DNA of 64,000 bases, taken from the NCBI RefSeq assembly GCF_036373705.1, contig NC_089867.1, positions 24,981,823 through 25,045,822 on the forward strand. The letters run 5' to 3'. The DNA comes from Amia ocellicauda (lineage: Eukaryota > Chordata > Actinopteri > Amiiformes > Amiidae). This document shows, one piece after another, positions 37,001 through 47,935 of the stretch; within the stretch, counting starts at the first letter, position 1; every line of letters begins with the position of its first letter. The notes beneath the pieces were generated by a model. The model had not been told where the DNA came from, did not search any database, and worked only from the letters and a program-made list of their open reading frames with translations. A program made the position numbers and the translations under genes.

Positions 37001-40000
37001 TCTTGGAGTGATATTAATACAGTCCTTTAACTCAGGATCAAGAGCCACACCAGCCTGGACGGCTCTCTATGTCCAGCTGTGGATGTTAAAGGGGTTTTAC
37101 GTAATCTTTACCCCTCAGGCACGTGTAACCCCTCTCCAGGCTTGTGTCAGGGTTGTGCTGTACTTGTGTGTGTGTGTGTGTGTGTGTGTGCGTGCGGGGT
37201 GTGAGCCTGTCTGCCCTCTTGTGTTGGCAGTGCGGTGCCCTTGCTGGGATACCTCCCACAGGACCTAATTGGCACCTCGGCGCTGACGTGCCTGCACCCC
37301 GAGGACCGCCCTCTGATGCTCGCCATGCACCGCAAGAGTGAGTCTGTCTGTCTCTCCTTCTGTCCTCTCGTCTCTCATATCCCCTCTCTTAAAGCCCTGC
37401 ACGGGCCTCAAATCTAGGCCCCAGCCCGGCCCTTGTCCGACAGTTTATCACAATCTCGGCCCGAGTCCGACTGGAGCCCGTGTTTTTTTTTTTTTTTTTT
37501 TTTTTACCATTACACAGTCTATACTACTGTTGCAGCCATTAAAATAGTTCAGTTTTGTTTGTAAAGTAGTTATGTTTCTTTTCGTTTCTTTATTAAGTTA
37601 ATTTAGAAAAATGTTTGGAGCATTTTTTGTTTGTTAAAGTTTTTGTTTTTCAAAGTGACGACCAAGCGGCCAATCAAACGAAAAAGAAAACAGCCTCCTA
37701 GTCTTAACATGGCTACAGCCAGAAGAACAGTCTCTTACAGAGCATCGTGGATAAAAAGTACAGCATCCACAGCGGACGGTTTCAGTCCAGGCCTGCTTTC
37801 TTCTGTCCTCTTCCAGCAGGCGCGGTAGTTCTCGTGTTGTCCGTGGGAAACCTGTGTGCGTGTGTATGTGTGAGCAGACTGTGTCATGCGTGTCAGTGTG
37901 ATAGATTATATAACACTTTTCTATGTTTGTTTTACCATCATAAACTTCTCATAGTTTCTTTTAATTAATTAATGTCTAAAATATAAAAAGGAGGAGGAGC
38001 CTAAAACAGGCCCGATGCCCGGCCCGCATGTGAACTAGGATGTGAAAATTGGCCCGAAGCCCGGCCTGAGGGGTGTAAATAAGTCGGTGCCCGTCGGGCT
38101 CGGGCTGAAATGCAGGGCTCTACCCTCTCTCTTTCTCTTTCTCTGTCCGTCTCTCTCTCCTTCAACCCTCTTAGTCTCTTTCTCTCTCACTCAATCTCTT
38201 GCTCCCTCCCTCGGTCTAGTCCTGAAGTACGCGGGCCAGCCCCCCTTCGACCACTCTCCGGTCCGGTTCCGCTGTCAGAACGGGGACTACGTGACCCTGG
38301 ACACCAGCTGGTGCAGCTTCATCAACCCCTGGAGCCGCAAAGTGGCCTTCATCATCGGCAGACACAAAGTCCGCGCGTGAGTCAAAGCAGATATTCAACA
38401 CCTCGGATTCCCCTGCAGTGAAAACTGTGCAGATTCCTCGTACTCCTCTTCTGAATGAGTCTGACCCCCTTTGAAAATAATCCAGTTGTGTTTATAAGAA
38501 TGAAGGGATGGTTAATCTGACACATTGTGGCCCCGTGTCCCTGCAGGGGGCCGCTAAACGAGGACGTGTTCGCACCCCGGAGCAAAGCCGAGCCGACGGT
38601 CGTGGACGAGGAGATCAAAGAGCTCCAGGCGCAGATCTATAAGCTCTTCCTGCAGGTCAGTGTCGGGGTCGCCCGTCCAGGCAGAGGGCATATTTATCCA
38701 GGCAAACCAAAAAAATGTGTTGTTCCCAATAAATTCTGAGCGGAAAACAGAAGAAAAAAAATATGGAGAATCTAAAATCTCTCTCTTTTTCTCCCTCTCT
38801 GCCCCGCCCCCTCTGACCTCCGACATCCGACCTCTGACCTCTGCCCCGCAGCCGGTACATAACAACGGCTCCAGTGGCTATGGCAGTCTAGGCAGCAACG
38901 GCTCCCATGAGCACTACATCAGCGTGGCCTCGTCCAGCGACAGCAACGGCAACATCTGGGAGGACAGCCACCGCGAGCCGGTGAGACAGCGCCCCCCCCC
39001 CCCCGGGCCGCTCACAGCACATTCACAACACAGCACCGGCCTTCTGACTCTAATCGGCTCAATTAAGTAATTAAGATCAGGGGTGGAATGAAAACACGTG
39101 GACTGCCCCTCCCTAAGCTAGGGCATGAGAATTACCCAGATTGTGTTTAATGTGCCGGGGTACATGCTTTTGCTCACAGACTCAATACGTGCTTTTGTGT
39201 TGGTGTATCAGATGACCCTGCAGCAGATCTGCGCTGACGTGAACAAGCTGAAGAGCTGGGGGCAGCAGGCCTACCTGGACTCCCGCAGCAAACCTGTGCC
39301 CCTGGGCAGCACCGCCCCAGGTAACCCACTGGGCCCCCTGTGATACTGCTGCTGTTACTCTGTACCGTCGTTGTGAAAGGCCCTCCATCACGGATCCATG
39401 TCTCTGTCCCGTAGAGACGCACAATCAAACGTGTTTTGCTTTGAATTAAGTCTGAAACAGATGCTTTGCCAGGCGGCCGCTCTTTGCCGGAGGCTCGTCT
39501 CACTCTGCGTTGTGTCTGGTTGAGCAGATAGACCAAGCGTTTCGCTGCCACATCCCTCGGGGGCGCCGGAGGTCAGAGGTCACCTCCCCGCTGCCCATGG
39601 CGACTCCAGGAAGCAGACGCACATTCCGTCCTACCAGCAGATCAACTGTGTGGACAGCATCATCAGGTGGGACAACCCGCCGAGAGGTGTGACAGCCAGG
39701 TCGCATGCCTGGCTTCAGATGTGTTCTCCTGCCGTTAGTCCAACAAGATGGCATTGTGAGAGAGGGCAGGGTTCTGCTTGTCGATGTTGTCTCGGCCCAG
39801 ATGAAGAACCGGTCGTGTCGTCTCTTTGCTCAGGTACCTGGAGAGCTGCAGCGTCCCGGCCCTGAAGCGCAAGTGCGAGTCCCTGTCCAACACCACGTCC
39901 TCGTCCTCCGAGGAGGATAAGGCTGCGGCCACCCTGCTGGAAGAGACGCAGCATGGCAAGGGTGATTACAGCGCCGCGGCAGCAGACTCTGTTGAGCAGT

Positions 40001-43000
40001 GTGTGTGTGTGTATGTGCAGTGTGTGCGTGGTGTGGTGTGTGCGGTGTCTCTGACTGCCCTGTCCTCTCTCACCCTGGCAGACGTGACCCTGCTGGCTGC
40101 CGGGGCCCCAGACAGCCAGGTGTCGGCCGGCTCGGCAGTGTTGACCACAGCGGCCGTGGTGGGGGCCCCTCTGACCGACCTCACCCTGTCCACCAAAGCC
40201 ATGAGCGTGGTGTCGGTGACCAGCCAGTGCAGCTACAGCAGCACCATTGTGCATGTGCCCCAGCCCGAATCCGGTGAGCGCACACTACACACACACGCTT
40301 AAACACATGCATACGCACATACACACGCCAGCTACACACACGCACATGCTTAAACGCACGCCAACTACACACACACACACACACACACAGATCATGCACA
40401 CAGACACCATACACTTCACACATGTCAAATCCTCTGCTGTTCTTCAATGTCCTCACCTCTTCCTCTTCCTTGCCCCCCAGAGGTGACGGCGCTGGAGGAC
40501 GCCCCGATGGGCAGCGAGCCGGCCGACCCGCCCCGCCCCGCCCCACCCGGCTCGGCTGCGGCGCCGGAGGAGTTCCGCCGGGTGGGTCTGACCAAACAGG
40601 TGCTGTCGGCGCACACGCAGAAGGAGGAGCAGGACTACGTGGACCGCTTCCGCCACCGCATCCTGCAGAGTCCATACAGCTCCTACCTGCAGCAGGACGG
40701 CAGCAGCAAGGCACCCTCGCACCCCCACGGTGAGCCCCCCAGAGCCCCGCCCACCGGGACTGGGATTGTCTTGTCCTGATTGGCTTATTGCCACCCAATC
40801 AGTAGCGAGTTCGTAGCAGGGACTTGATAGGCATGAAGGAGGTGACAAATCACCCAGGATTAATCCATCTCTCTCCCTCTCTCTCTCCCTCTTTCACACT
40901 CTCTCACCCTCTTGTCCCCCTATCCTTCTCATTCACCATCTCTCCCACCCTCTCACCTTCTCTCCCTCTCCCCCTCTCCCTCTCCTTCACCCTCTCTCTT
41001 CCACTCCTCCCTCTCTCTCCGTGTCTGTAGGCGACTGCGCCATGCGGTCCGGCAGCGCGGCGGGCTGGAGGAAGTCCAAGACCAACAAGCACAAGCGTCC
41101 CAAACCGCAGGGCTCCTCAGACAGCTACGCCTCCCCCCCGGGCAGCAGCCGCCCCCGCCGCCCCCCCACCGCCCCGGCCGCCACCCTGCGCCAGGCATGG
41201 GCCCCCTCAGAGGCATCTCAGGGCCAGACGCCCGGCGTGGGCTTCCTCCCACCCGTGGTGATGCCCTTCCAACCGGCCTACTTCCCCGTGCCGGGCCATG
41301 TGGGCGCAGAGGCGGCATGTGGGGTGACTCTCCTCAACGGCGGCGTCCAGCCGGGGGGGGTCCCTTTCACTGCACAGCCACAGCCCAGCATGCAGCCCAT
41401 GCAGCCAGCGCAGCTCATGCCCTCAGTGCAGAACATGGTGCCCATGCAGTCAGCGCAGCCAGTACCGCCCTTGCCTTCCGTGCAGCCCTTGCCCCCCATG
41501 CCCCCAGTGCCAGCCCTGACCCCGTACATGGCGCCCGTCATGGCTGTTTTCCTCCCCAACTACCCCAGCTACCCCATGTTCCCGCAGGGACTGTGTGCCC
41601 CAGCCCCCTGCTCTCCCCCCCAGCCCTTCCCCTTCACCCCTTTCCACCCGGCGTCCTTCTCCGTGGCCCCGCCGCTTCAGGGGACCCCCGTGGCCTCCCA
41701 GACCCTGCTGGAGCCGCCCCTGCCACCCCCCAGGCCACCCCCCAGTCCACCCCCCAGTCCACAGCCACCCTCCACCGTCGGAGAGGACCTGGACCCGGCC
41801 CAGCCGCCCGCCCTGTTCTCCAGCTCCCGGTCCAGCTCCCCCCTCCAGCTCAACCTGCTGCAGGAGGAGCTGCCCAAGCCAGCGGAGGCAGCGGTGGGGG
41901 GCGCGGCGCTGCCGGAGACGCTGCTCGAACCGCTCGGCAAGAGGGTGAGTCTCCGGCCTCTCTGGCTCCTCGGGACTGCTATTGAAACGATGTTGGCGCG
42001 AGACTGCGGTGCAGCCGTAGGGATTTCAACCCCGTGTCCCCCGTGTCCCCCGTGTCCAGGACCGTGCCCACAGTGTATCTGGTGACCAGGACAGCCGGTC
42101 GACCTCCAGTGAGCTGCTGGACCTGCTGCTGCACGAGGGCTCGCCCTCCAGCACCGGCTCCCACGCCTCGGGCAGCGGCTCGGGGGAGTCGGGCGGGTCG
42201 CTGGGCTCGGGCTCGGACTCCCACGGCACCACAGGCACCTCTGCCAGCCACACGGGTGAGTACGCTGACCCGGGCCGCCGCACCCCAAACCTCTCCGTCC
42301 CTTCGGCGGCCCGGTCGCTGACGGGGGCCGCCCTCTCTCTCCTCCCCTTCACAGGCAGCCTGCCGTCGAGCCACAGCAGCAAGTACTTCGCCAGCAACGA
42401 CTCCTCGGACTCGCCCCGCCACTCGCGCCCGGGTCAGGAGGCGCCGGGGCCCTTCGACAGGCAGGCGGAGGATTCCCTGTGGAGCATGATCCAGCACACG
42501 CCCGAGCCCGTCATGATGAACTACCAGATCGTGCCACGGTACTGCGCCCCCCACCGGCGCCGCCAAGGCACCGCCCGCCCCCTCCACCCCGCCGCCCCGC
42601 AGTCTCCTCAATCACTCTTCTGGGATCTTTCTCTTTGCAGGGGAACTAAAGTATTTTGCTCCCAGTCCGATTCGCGGCTGTAGTTGTTCTGTTGGGTCTG
42701 AGCTCACGGGGCGAGAGGTAGGTGACTTCAGACCCGGGTCACCGAACTCCTCTGGCACGTCCTCTCAGGGCTGCGATTAGAGCTTAACGGCCGTTCCCTG
42801 CTAATTATTATCCTCGTCATTGAAGAGTGACATAGATTGACTTGCTGACAGTGTAGACTGAGTGGGCTGGTTGAATCCTTGTTCAGTTGTGTGTGTATGT
42901 GTGTGTGTGGGGGGGGAGGTGTGTGTTGGGGGGGGGGTGGGTAGTTTGGGTGTGGGTGTATGTGCGGTGTGTGCGCAGTGTCGGGGAGGGGGTGTGTGTG

Positions 43001-43617
43001 TGTGTGTGTGTCTGTGGGGTGTGTGTGTGTGTCTGTGGGGTGTGTGTGTCTGGGGGGTGTGTGTGTCTGGGGGGTGTGTGTGTGTGTGTGAGTGTGGGGG
43101 GGGTGTGTCTGGGGTGTGTGTGAGTGTGGAGTGAGTGAGTGTGTGAGAGGGTGCGTGTTGTGCGCTCTCTGACGGCGCTGTCTGTGCTCAGGGACCAGGC
43201 CCAGGTTCTGAAGGAGGACCGGGAGAAGCTGAAGCTCCTGCAGCAGCACCAGCCCTGGTTCACGGACAAGCAGAAGGAGGAGCTGGCGGAGGTGCACCCC
43301 TGGATACAGCGGGAGAGCCTACCCCCCGAAATAGACACCCAGGTACCACACACAGACACACACATGCTCACTAACACAGCATGGCCCCAAACACACACAC
43401 AGACACACACACACTCATTCACACTTATCCCTCTCCGTTTGCTTCTCCTGGTGTCTCCCCTAAGTGCTATGTGTTCGACTTCCCTCAGGGCTGCCTCACC
43501 TGTAAGACGACGGCCCGCGACACGCCGCCCTACGCCCCGCAGCCGCAGACCTACAACACGCCACCCCACCAGCCAGCCGGCGCCCCCCGGGACCCCAGCC
43601 CGGCACCCAACACCTGA
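34062..43617 (+). CDS. per3: PER3, period circadian regulator 3
   Basis: Clock protein that binds CRY and CK1 and helps repress CLOCK-BMAL1. Coding exons: 34062-34372, 34519-34617, 34978-35135, 35311-35429, 35618-35819, 35978-36029, 36227-36369, 36640-36718, 37231-37337, 38220-38376, 38547-38655, 38852-38980, 39212-39320, 39528-39666, 39834-39961, 40082-40273, 40481-40729, 41031-41944, 42060-42255, 42355-42538, 43192-43342, 43489-43617. Phases close exactly to 1,352 codons including TGA. The domains in order are an acidic/Ser-rich N-terminus; an HLH-like segment (residues about 137-190, ending NCVKQVQA); PAS-A from about 230 ([18 protein letters not shown]); PAS-B ([13 protein letters not shown] to [20 protein letters not shown]); a degron-like [12 protein letters not shown] (about 517); [26 protein letters not shown] and [14 protein letters not shown], which are typical of PER3 rather than PER1/2; a Pro-rich exon with [12 protein letters not shown]; and the CRY-binding end [13 protein letters not shown] with CLTC (residues 1311-1314). 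The last acceptor is chosen by homology. Confidence 0.95.
34519..34617 (+). other. per3: PER3 coding exon 2 (Ser-rich)
   Basis: Encodes [20 protein letters not shown] and continues to TTEG. The exon has phase 2 on both sides, so skipping it keeps the frame. The upstream acceptor is CTCCCTCCAG and the donor is GTAGGG. Confidence 0.85.
35526..35616. repeat. GTGTGTCGCGTCTC minisatellite next to the PAS-A exon acceptor
   Basis: About five or six units of CGTCTCGTGTGTGTCG run directly into the acceptor TCTGCAG of the exon starting at 35618. Confidence 0.9.
35868..35935. repeat. 13-bp tandem repeat CGTGTCGGGTCTC
   Basis: About five units in the PER3 intron between 35819 and 35978. Confidence 0.9.
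36462..36611. repeat. 26-bp minisatellite in PER3 intron
   Basis: Tandem units of GTGTTGACGCTGAGATGTTG followed by ATGCTT, with five full copies and one shortened copy. One copy has CCCTGAG in place of CGCTGAG. The array ends about 28 bp before the acceptor of the exon starting at 36640. It creates Gln-His-Lys-His repeats on the minus strand that are not a gene. Confidence 0.95.
37390..38122. mobile_element. Non-autonomous hAT-like element in PER3 intron
   Basis: A 733-bp element with inverted termini TAAAGCCCTGCA (left) and TGCAGGGCTCTA (right), 11 of 12 complementary. It is flanked by 8-bp direct repeats CCCTCTCT at 37382-37389 and 38123-38130. Subterminal regions are rich in GGCCCG/CGGGCC blocks in both orientations. 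The interior has a T-run and no recognisable transposase. TSD length and end structure point to hAT. Because the flanks are CT-rich, part of the TSD match could be chance. Confidence 0.7.
40283..40392. repeat. CA-rich microsatellite
   Basis: ACACACGC and ACACAC runs in the PER3 intron between 40273 and 40481. Confidence 0.85.
40868..41020. repeat. CTCTCCCT low-complexity tract
   Basis: A pyrimidine-rich array forms an unusually long polypyrimidine tract before the acceptor of the large PER3 exon at 41031. Confidence 0.85.
42886..43150. repeat. GT/GGGG minisatellite in PER3 intron
   Basis: Irregular units of GTGTGTGTCTGGGG and GGGGGGTGTGTGT with strong strand asymmetry (G/T on plus). It gives spurious Val-Cys/Trp-Gly frames on plus and Thr-His frames on minus. 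Confidence 0.9.
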
Positions 43618-43743
43618 GGCCCCCCGGCACCACTCTCACCCCGTCCCGGGAGTGACAAGGCCAGCAGGGCTGATGGACTCTGACCAGCAGACTTCCGGAG
43701 GCAGAGGCCGAGGCGGGGAGGCGGGGCATCGTATGGATATGTG

Positions 43744-43767
43744 TGTAAATATATGTGAATGTACATA
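43744..43767 (+). promoter_or_regulatory. Paired Pumilio-type elements in the PER3 3'UTR
   Basis: TGTAAATA at 43744-43751 and TGTACATA at 43760-43767 both match TGTANATA. They lie about 130 bp after the PER3 stop codon, in an AT/GT-rich stretch. Confidence 0.45.
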
Positions 43768-44693
43768 TGTGCATATATATATACGCACACACCACCAACA
43801 CAGACACGCTCGGGACATGCGTGGTCCGGCTGCCCTGAGCTCCGGCGCTCAACGGATCAGCGACTCTGACATGTGATACCTCAGTTTCTACACACGTGTG
43901 ACTCTGTAGTACTTCTCCTCCCAGCGATGGACCTCCACAACTGTGAATGTCAAGCCCCCCAGCAGCACACGCACACGTAACTGTCCTCACCCCGCGACCG
44001 GTTTCCTCCAGGCGAGGCGTGTCAGGTTTCATGTGGCTCTCGCTCACAGGTGCCACAGCCCGGTGGTGCTGAGAGGAGCCCCCTCTCCCCCGTGTCCACC
44101 TCAGACTGTCGTCTCGACTGTCTCGCTCTCTTCTGTTCAGTATTTGGACTCCTGTGTTGTCTTACTGTGTGAGATGGTTTTCCGTGTGTGTTTCTTAACC
44201 TCAACTGCAGGAGACAGTGTTTCACGTACAGGCAGGACTGTAGGACCACGGTACGTCCGTCAGCATCTTCAAGGACTTCAGTTGTCAGGAGTCTGTCTTC
44301 AGTGCCGTCCAGCGTTGGACCAAAGTGCTTTATTCGTTTCAATGAAACTACCACCGTTATTTGCTGTTCGTTAGTGTCATATTTTACCCCCTCTTTTAAT
44401 TGGGATAGTTATTATTATTTCAGTTTGGTCTCGTAGTTGGCCCTTGTTTGCTCTGTGAGGTGTTGGGTCATGGTTTGTTTTCCAAAGTCTGAGCATTAGC
44501 GGTCGACCCGGGCAGAGAGACGTCCCGGTCCCAGGAAGGCTGTGGTGGGGGCCTGGTGGCGTCAGACTCTAATATGGATGTCCTGGCTGTGGATGTTGAT
44601 GTTGTCGACGTCAATCGGGGCTGGATTCTGTGGGACGGATGAAAGGCAGTCACTGAAAACTCTTCAGGGGAGAAGAAAAGTCATTTGAATGTA

Positions 44694-45812
44694 AAAATGT
44701 AAAATACTGTTTTATTGGATTTAGTATTTTACATTACAAAATAATAAAAACATTCAAAATTTTAATACTTATGATTAAAACAATTTAAATCAATTCCTAA
44801 AATCACTTAAAAATTTTAAAATCTTAAGGTGATTAACTTAAACAAAATACATAAACTCAAATAAACGTGCTTAAATCAGTAAAACAATAAACTTGTGATA
44901 CAAGGCAAACTGCCAAACCAACAAAAAAAGTCAAATACATTGAAAGTAACTGAAAATGCATCAGATAAATCAAAAAATGAATAAAAGCATAAAATAAAAA
45001 ACAAAACCAAAACAATGTGATGCCTTTAAAATTAAAAACCAAACGGCCAATGTATTTGACAAAATAAGAAAACAAAACAACCAAAAAAACCCCAAACAAA
45101 ACAAGTGCATTTAAAATCAACTAATTCTTTAAAAACAATTAAAATTCATTTTTCAAATCATTTTTAAAAACAATCTTTTCATTAAAAGTAGTTAAAAGAT
45201 CTGTGTCAGTCCTTAAAATCACTTAAAAAATTTTAAAATCTTTGTGATTTTAACAAGAACTAAAACAATTAACTTTAAAATAAACGTGCCCAAAACAACA
45301 AAACAAACGTGATAAAAGCAAAAGCTGCTCACCAACAAAAGAGTCAAATACATTGAAAATAACTGAAAATGCATTGAACAAAATAAAGAAACAATTAAAA
45401 AGTAAAAATAAAAAACAAACAAAAAAGGTCCAATGCATTTAAAATTAATCCAAAACGGTCAATGTATTTGACAAAAGAATATAACAAAACTATACCAAAA
45501 ACCCTAAACAATGTGGTTTAAAAGCAACTAAATCTTTAAAAACAATTAGGATTCATTTTTAAAATCTTGTTTTTAAAAACAATCATCCATAAAATCTTTA
45601 AAAGGTCTTGGACTCGGGCTCCAGCAGGGGGAACTGACCGTCCCCGGAGGTGGGTCCCATCATGGGATCCTGAGCTCCCCCAGATCTTGTATGCGCCAGT
45701 TCTTGTAGGCTTCCTCCTTGCCCCTCTGATGGACCTCCAGATTGACGTAGTCCCTCACGAGTACCATGCCCCTCCGCGTGATGACGATCGGGTCCAGCTC
45801 CTGCTTATTGAA
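44694..45812 (-). mobile_element. 5'-truncated non-LTR retrotransposon, copy A
   Basis: On the minus strand this holds the last roughly 70 codons of a retrotransposon ORF2 (45,812 to about 45,602), followed by an AT-rich 3' region. The coding part is near-identical to copy B but breaks off at 45812, where B continues. The 3' region contains two tandem units of about 415 bp (compare 44,801 onward with 45,216 onward), against one in copy B. The 3' end is near 44,707, followed by a TGTAAAA-type tail. Confidence 0.85.
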
Positions 45813-46880
45813 TTATTTGAGTTATACTGTTTATTTGGTTAAAGTATTTTACATTTCGTAAATAAAAACAATTCAATATTTAATACTTATGATTAAAATC
45901 ATTTAAAATATCAATTCTTAAAATCACTTAAAAAAATTTAAAATCTTTGTGATTTTAACAAAACTAAAACAATTAACTTTTAAAATAAATGTGCTCAAAT
46001 CAACAAAACAAACGTGATAAAAGCAAAAACTGCACACCAACAAAAAAGTCAAATACATTGAAAATAACTGAAAATGCATTAAACAAATTAAAGAAACAAT
46101 TAAAAAGTAAAAATAAAAAACAAACAAAAAAGGTCTAATGCATTTTAAATTAATCCCAAAACGGTCAATGTATTTGACAACAAAATATAACAAAACTATA
46201 CCAAAAAAAACCTGAACAATGTGATTTAAAAACAACTAAATCTTTAAAAACAATTAAGATTCGTTATTTAAAATCTTTTTTAAAAACAATCATCCTTAAA
46301 ATCTTTAAAAGATCTTGGACTCGGGCTCCAGCAGGGGGAACTGACCGTCCCCGGAGGTGGGTCCCATCATGGGATCCTGAGCTCCCCCAGATCTTGTATG
46401 CGCCAGTTCTTGTAGGCTTCCTCCTTGCCCCTCTGATGGACCTCCAGATTGACATAGTCTCTTACAAACACCATGCCCCTCCGCGCGATGACGATCGGGT
46501 CCAGCTCCTGCTTATTGAACAAACAGATGTTCCGTCCCTCCCACAGTGCCTGCTTCACTGCGCAGACGACACGCCACCAGCACCTCAAGGTAGATGTAGA
46601 GATTCCCTTGGCTGGACCGTATAGGATCTGCTGGGCTGTCGCCCGCGCAGGAACGGCGAACCTGTGGAGGAACGGAGAAAACAGGAGCCAGACCCTGTGG
46701 GCGGAGGGGCACTCAATAAAGATGTGAGCCTCCGTCTCCTTCCCCAGGCAACCCTTATAGGGGCAGGTGTCATAAGGAGCTATGCCCCTTCTGTGCATGA
46801 ACACTCGGGTGGGGAGACACCGACTCACAGCCATCCAGGAGACATCTTTCTGCGTGTTCGTGAGGCTTATTTGAGTTATA
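45813..46880 (-). mobile_element. 5'-truncated non-LTR retrotransposon, copy B, with 14-bp TSD
   Basis: The insertion at 45827-46866 is flanked by exact direct repeats TTATTTGAGTTATA (45813-45826 and 46867-46880). On the minus strand it encodes the C-terminus of a reverse transcriptase ORF, followed by one AT-rich 3' unit ending near 45827. Copy B lies exactly against the truncated 5' end of copy A. Confidence 0.88.
46313..46866 (-). pseudogene. Retrotransposon ORF2 C-terminal fragment (zf-RVT)
   Basis: About 180 codons remain. The segment SRCLPTRVFMHRRGIAPYDT with CPYKGCLGKETEAHIFIECP has the CxxxC...HxxxxC spacing of the reverse-transcriptase zinc-binding (zf-RVT) domain, found C-terminal to RT in L1/Tx1-type LINEs. 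It ends near LGELRIP and the following codons close to the AT-rich 3' region. The endonuclease and RT domains are missing, so it cannot act on its own. Frame extension beyond 46866 is into flanking host DNA. Confidence 0.8.
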
Positions 46881-47935
46881 TCCGTCATATTTAGGCTTTA
46901 ATCCCAGTTAAAGACCGGAAAGCAACTTACTGCTGGATCCAGACCAATCTGTTAGAATAGCGGTCTCCTCTGGGATGGCCGTTCAGGGCAGCAGAGTCAA
47001 ACACTCGTCAACAGGATGAGATTGGACCAGACTTTATGACTGTAGAGAGGGAAGGAGGGCAGTGAGATGTTATTGGGCGGTGTAAGACGTGATGAGCCCT
47101 CTCGCTCCTTTGCAAAGAGCACCACGGGAGCAGTGCATTGTGGGCGGAGCACCGATCAAAGAAGACCGTTTTCTCCTCGGCCACAGCTGCTCAGCTACCT
47201 AGTGGTGGGGGCGTTTCATCTCCCACCAAATCCTGCCCTGCGCTGGTGGAAGACACTAGTGCGGTGAAGGTCCGTTGAGGCCAACAGCTGGAGAGTTTAA
47301 TTGAAGATTGTTAGGACATCTCAAAATGTATGATTACAGAGTCCTCAGTTTAAGGTGGGTTGGCCGTGCAGCGCGGCAGCTTTAAATGAGTCTCCGTTGC
47401 TGTTACGATTGTCTTTGCTCGACATGAAGCTCGACCCACTTCCGTGCCAGCCTCGTTGTGGGGATCTGTCAAGATGGAGGTCTCTGTTATGATTGTACTT
47501 CATTTTGAAAGTGTATTGTATTTATACCTAGCCTGTTTATTGCCAAAACAAAGTCGTATTTTCTTTCTTTTCCTGTTTTAGTCTTTGGTTACAGAATCTA
47601 TTCACTTGTGAAGCGTTTCCTTCTTTTTTTCCAGAGGAGAAGCGTCCATTTTGGTTTTAGTCCACAATCATGGCCCGCGATCTTGGGCTGCCTCTCAGTG
47701 TCGCCGTGGGGCCCGAACGTGGCTCAGCGGTCCCAGCACAGTGGTTTCATCTGGACTCGGATGTTTTGTACAGTATTTTTTAGAAATAGACCTTTTTTTT
47801 ATATAAAGACCAAAAACCAAACAAAAAAAAATATATGTAATTTAAAAGTACAAAAATGCCAGTTGGTCATCTTTTCAGGGAATACTAGTTTTTGTTAGAT
47901 TGTAAAGTAACGTCAATAAAGATGAATAATGTTTA

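Larger units (their letters stand above)
43618..47935 (+). other. per3: Probable PER3 3'UTR, with retrotransposon insertions
   Basis: Non-coding from the stop to AATAAA at 47915-47920, after which AT-rich 3'-end-like sequence stops. No AATAAA occurs between the stop and the retrotransposon block at 44,694, so a transcript ending at 47.9 kb, or one ending in signals supplied by the retrotransposon, is likely. The extent is inferred. Confidence 0.5.

Noticed and set aside
41677-42611. Minus-strand frames of about 200 codons
   Set aside because: They are shadows of the large Pro/Ser-rich PER3 exons.
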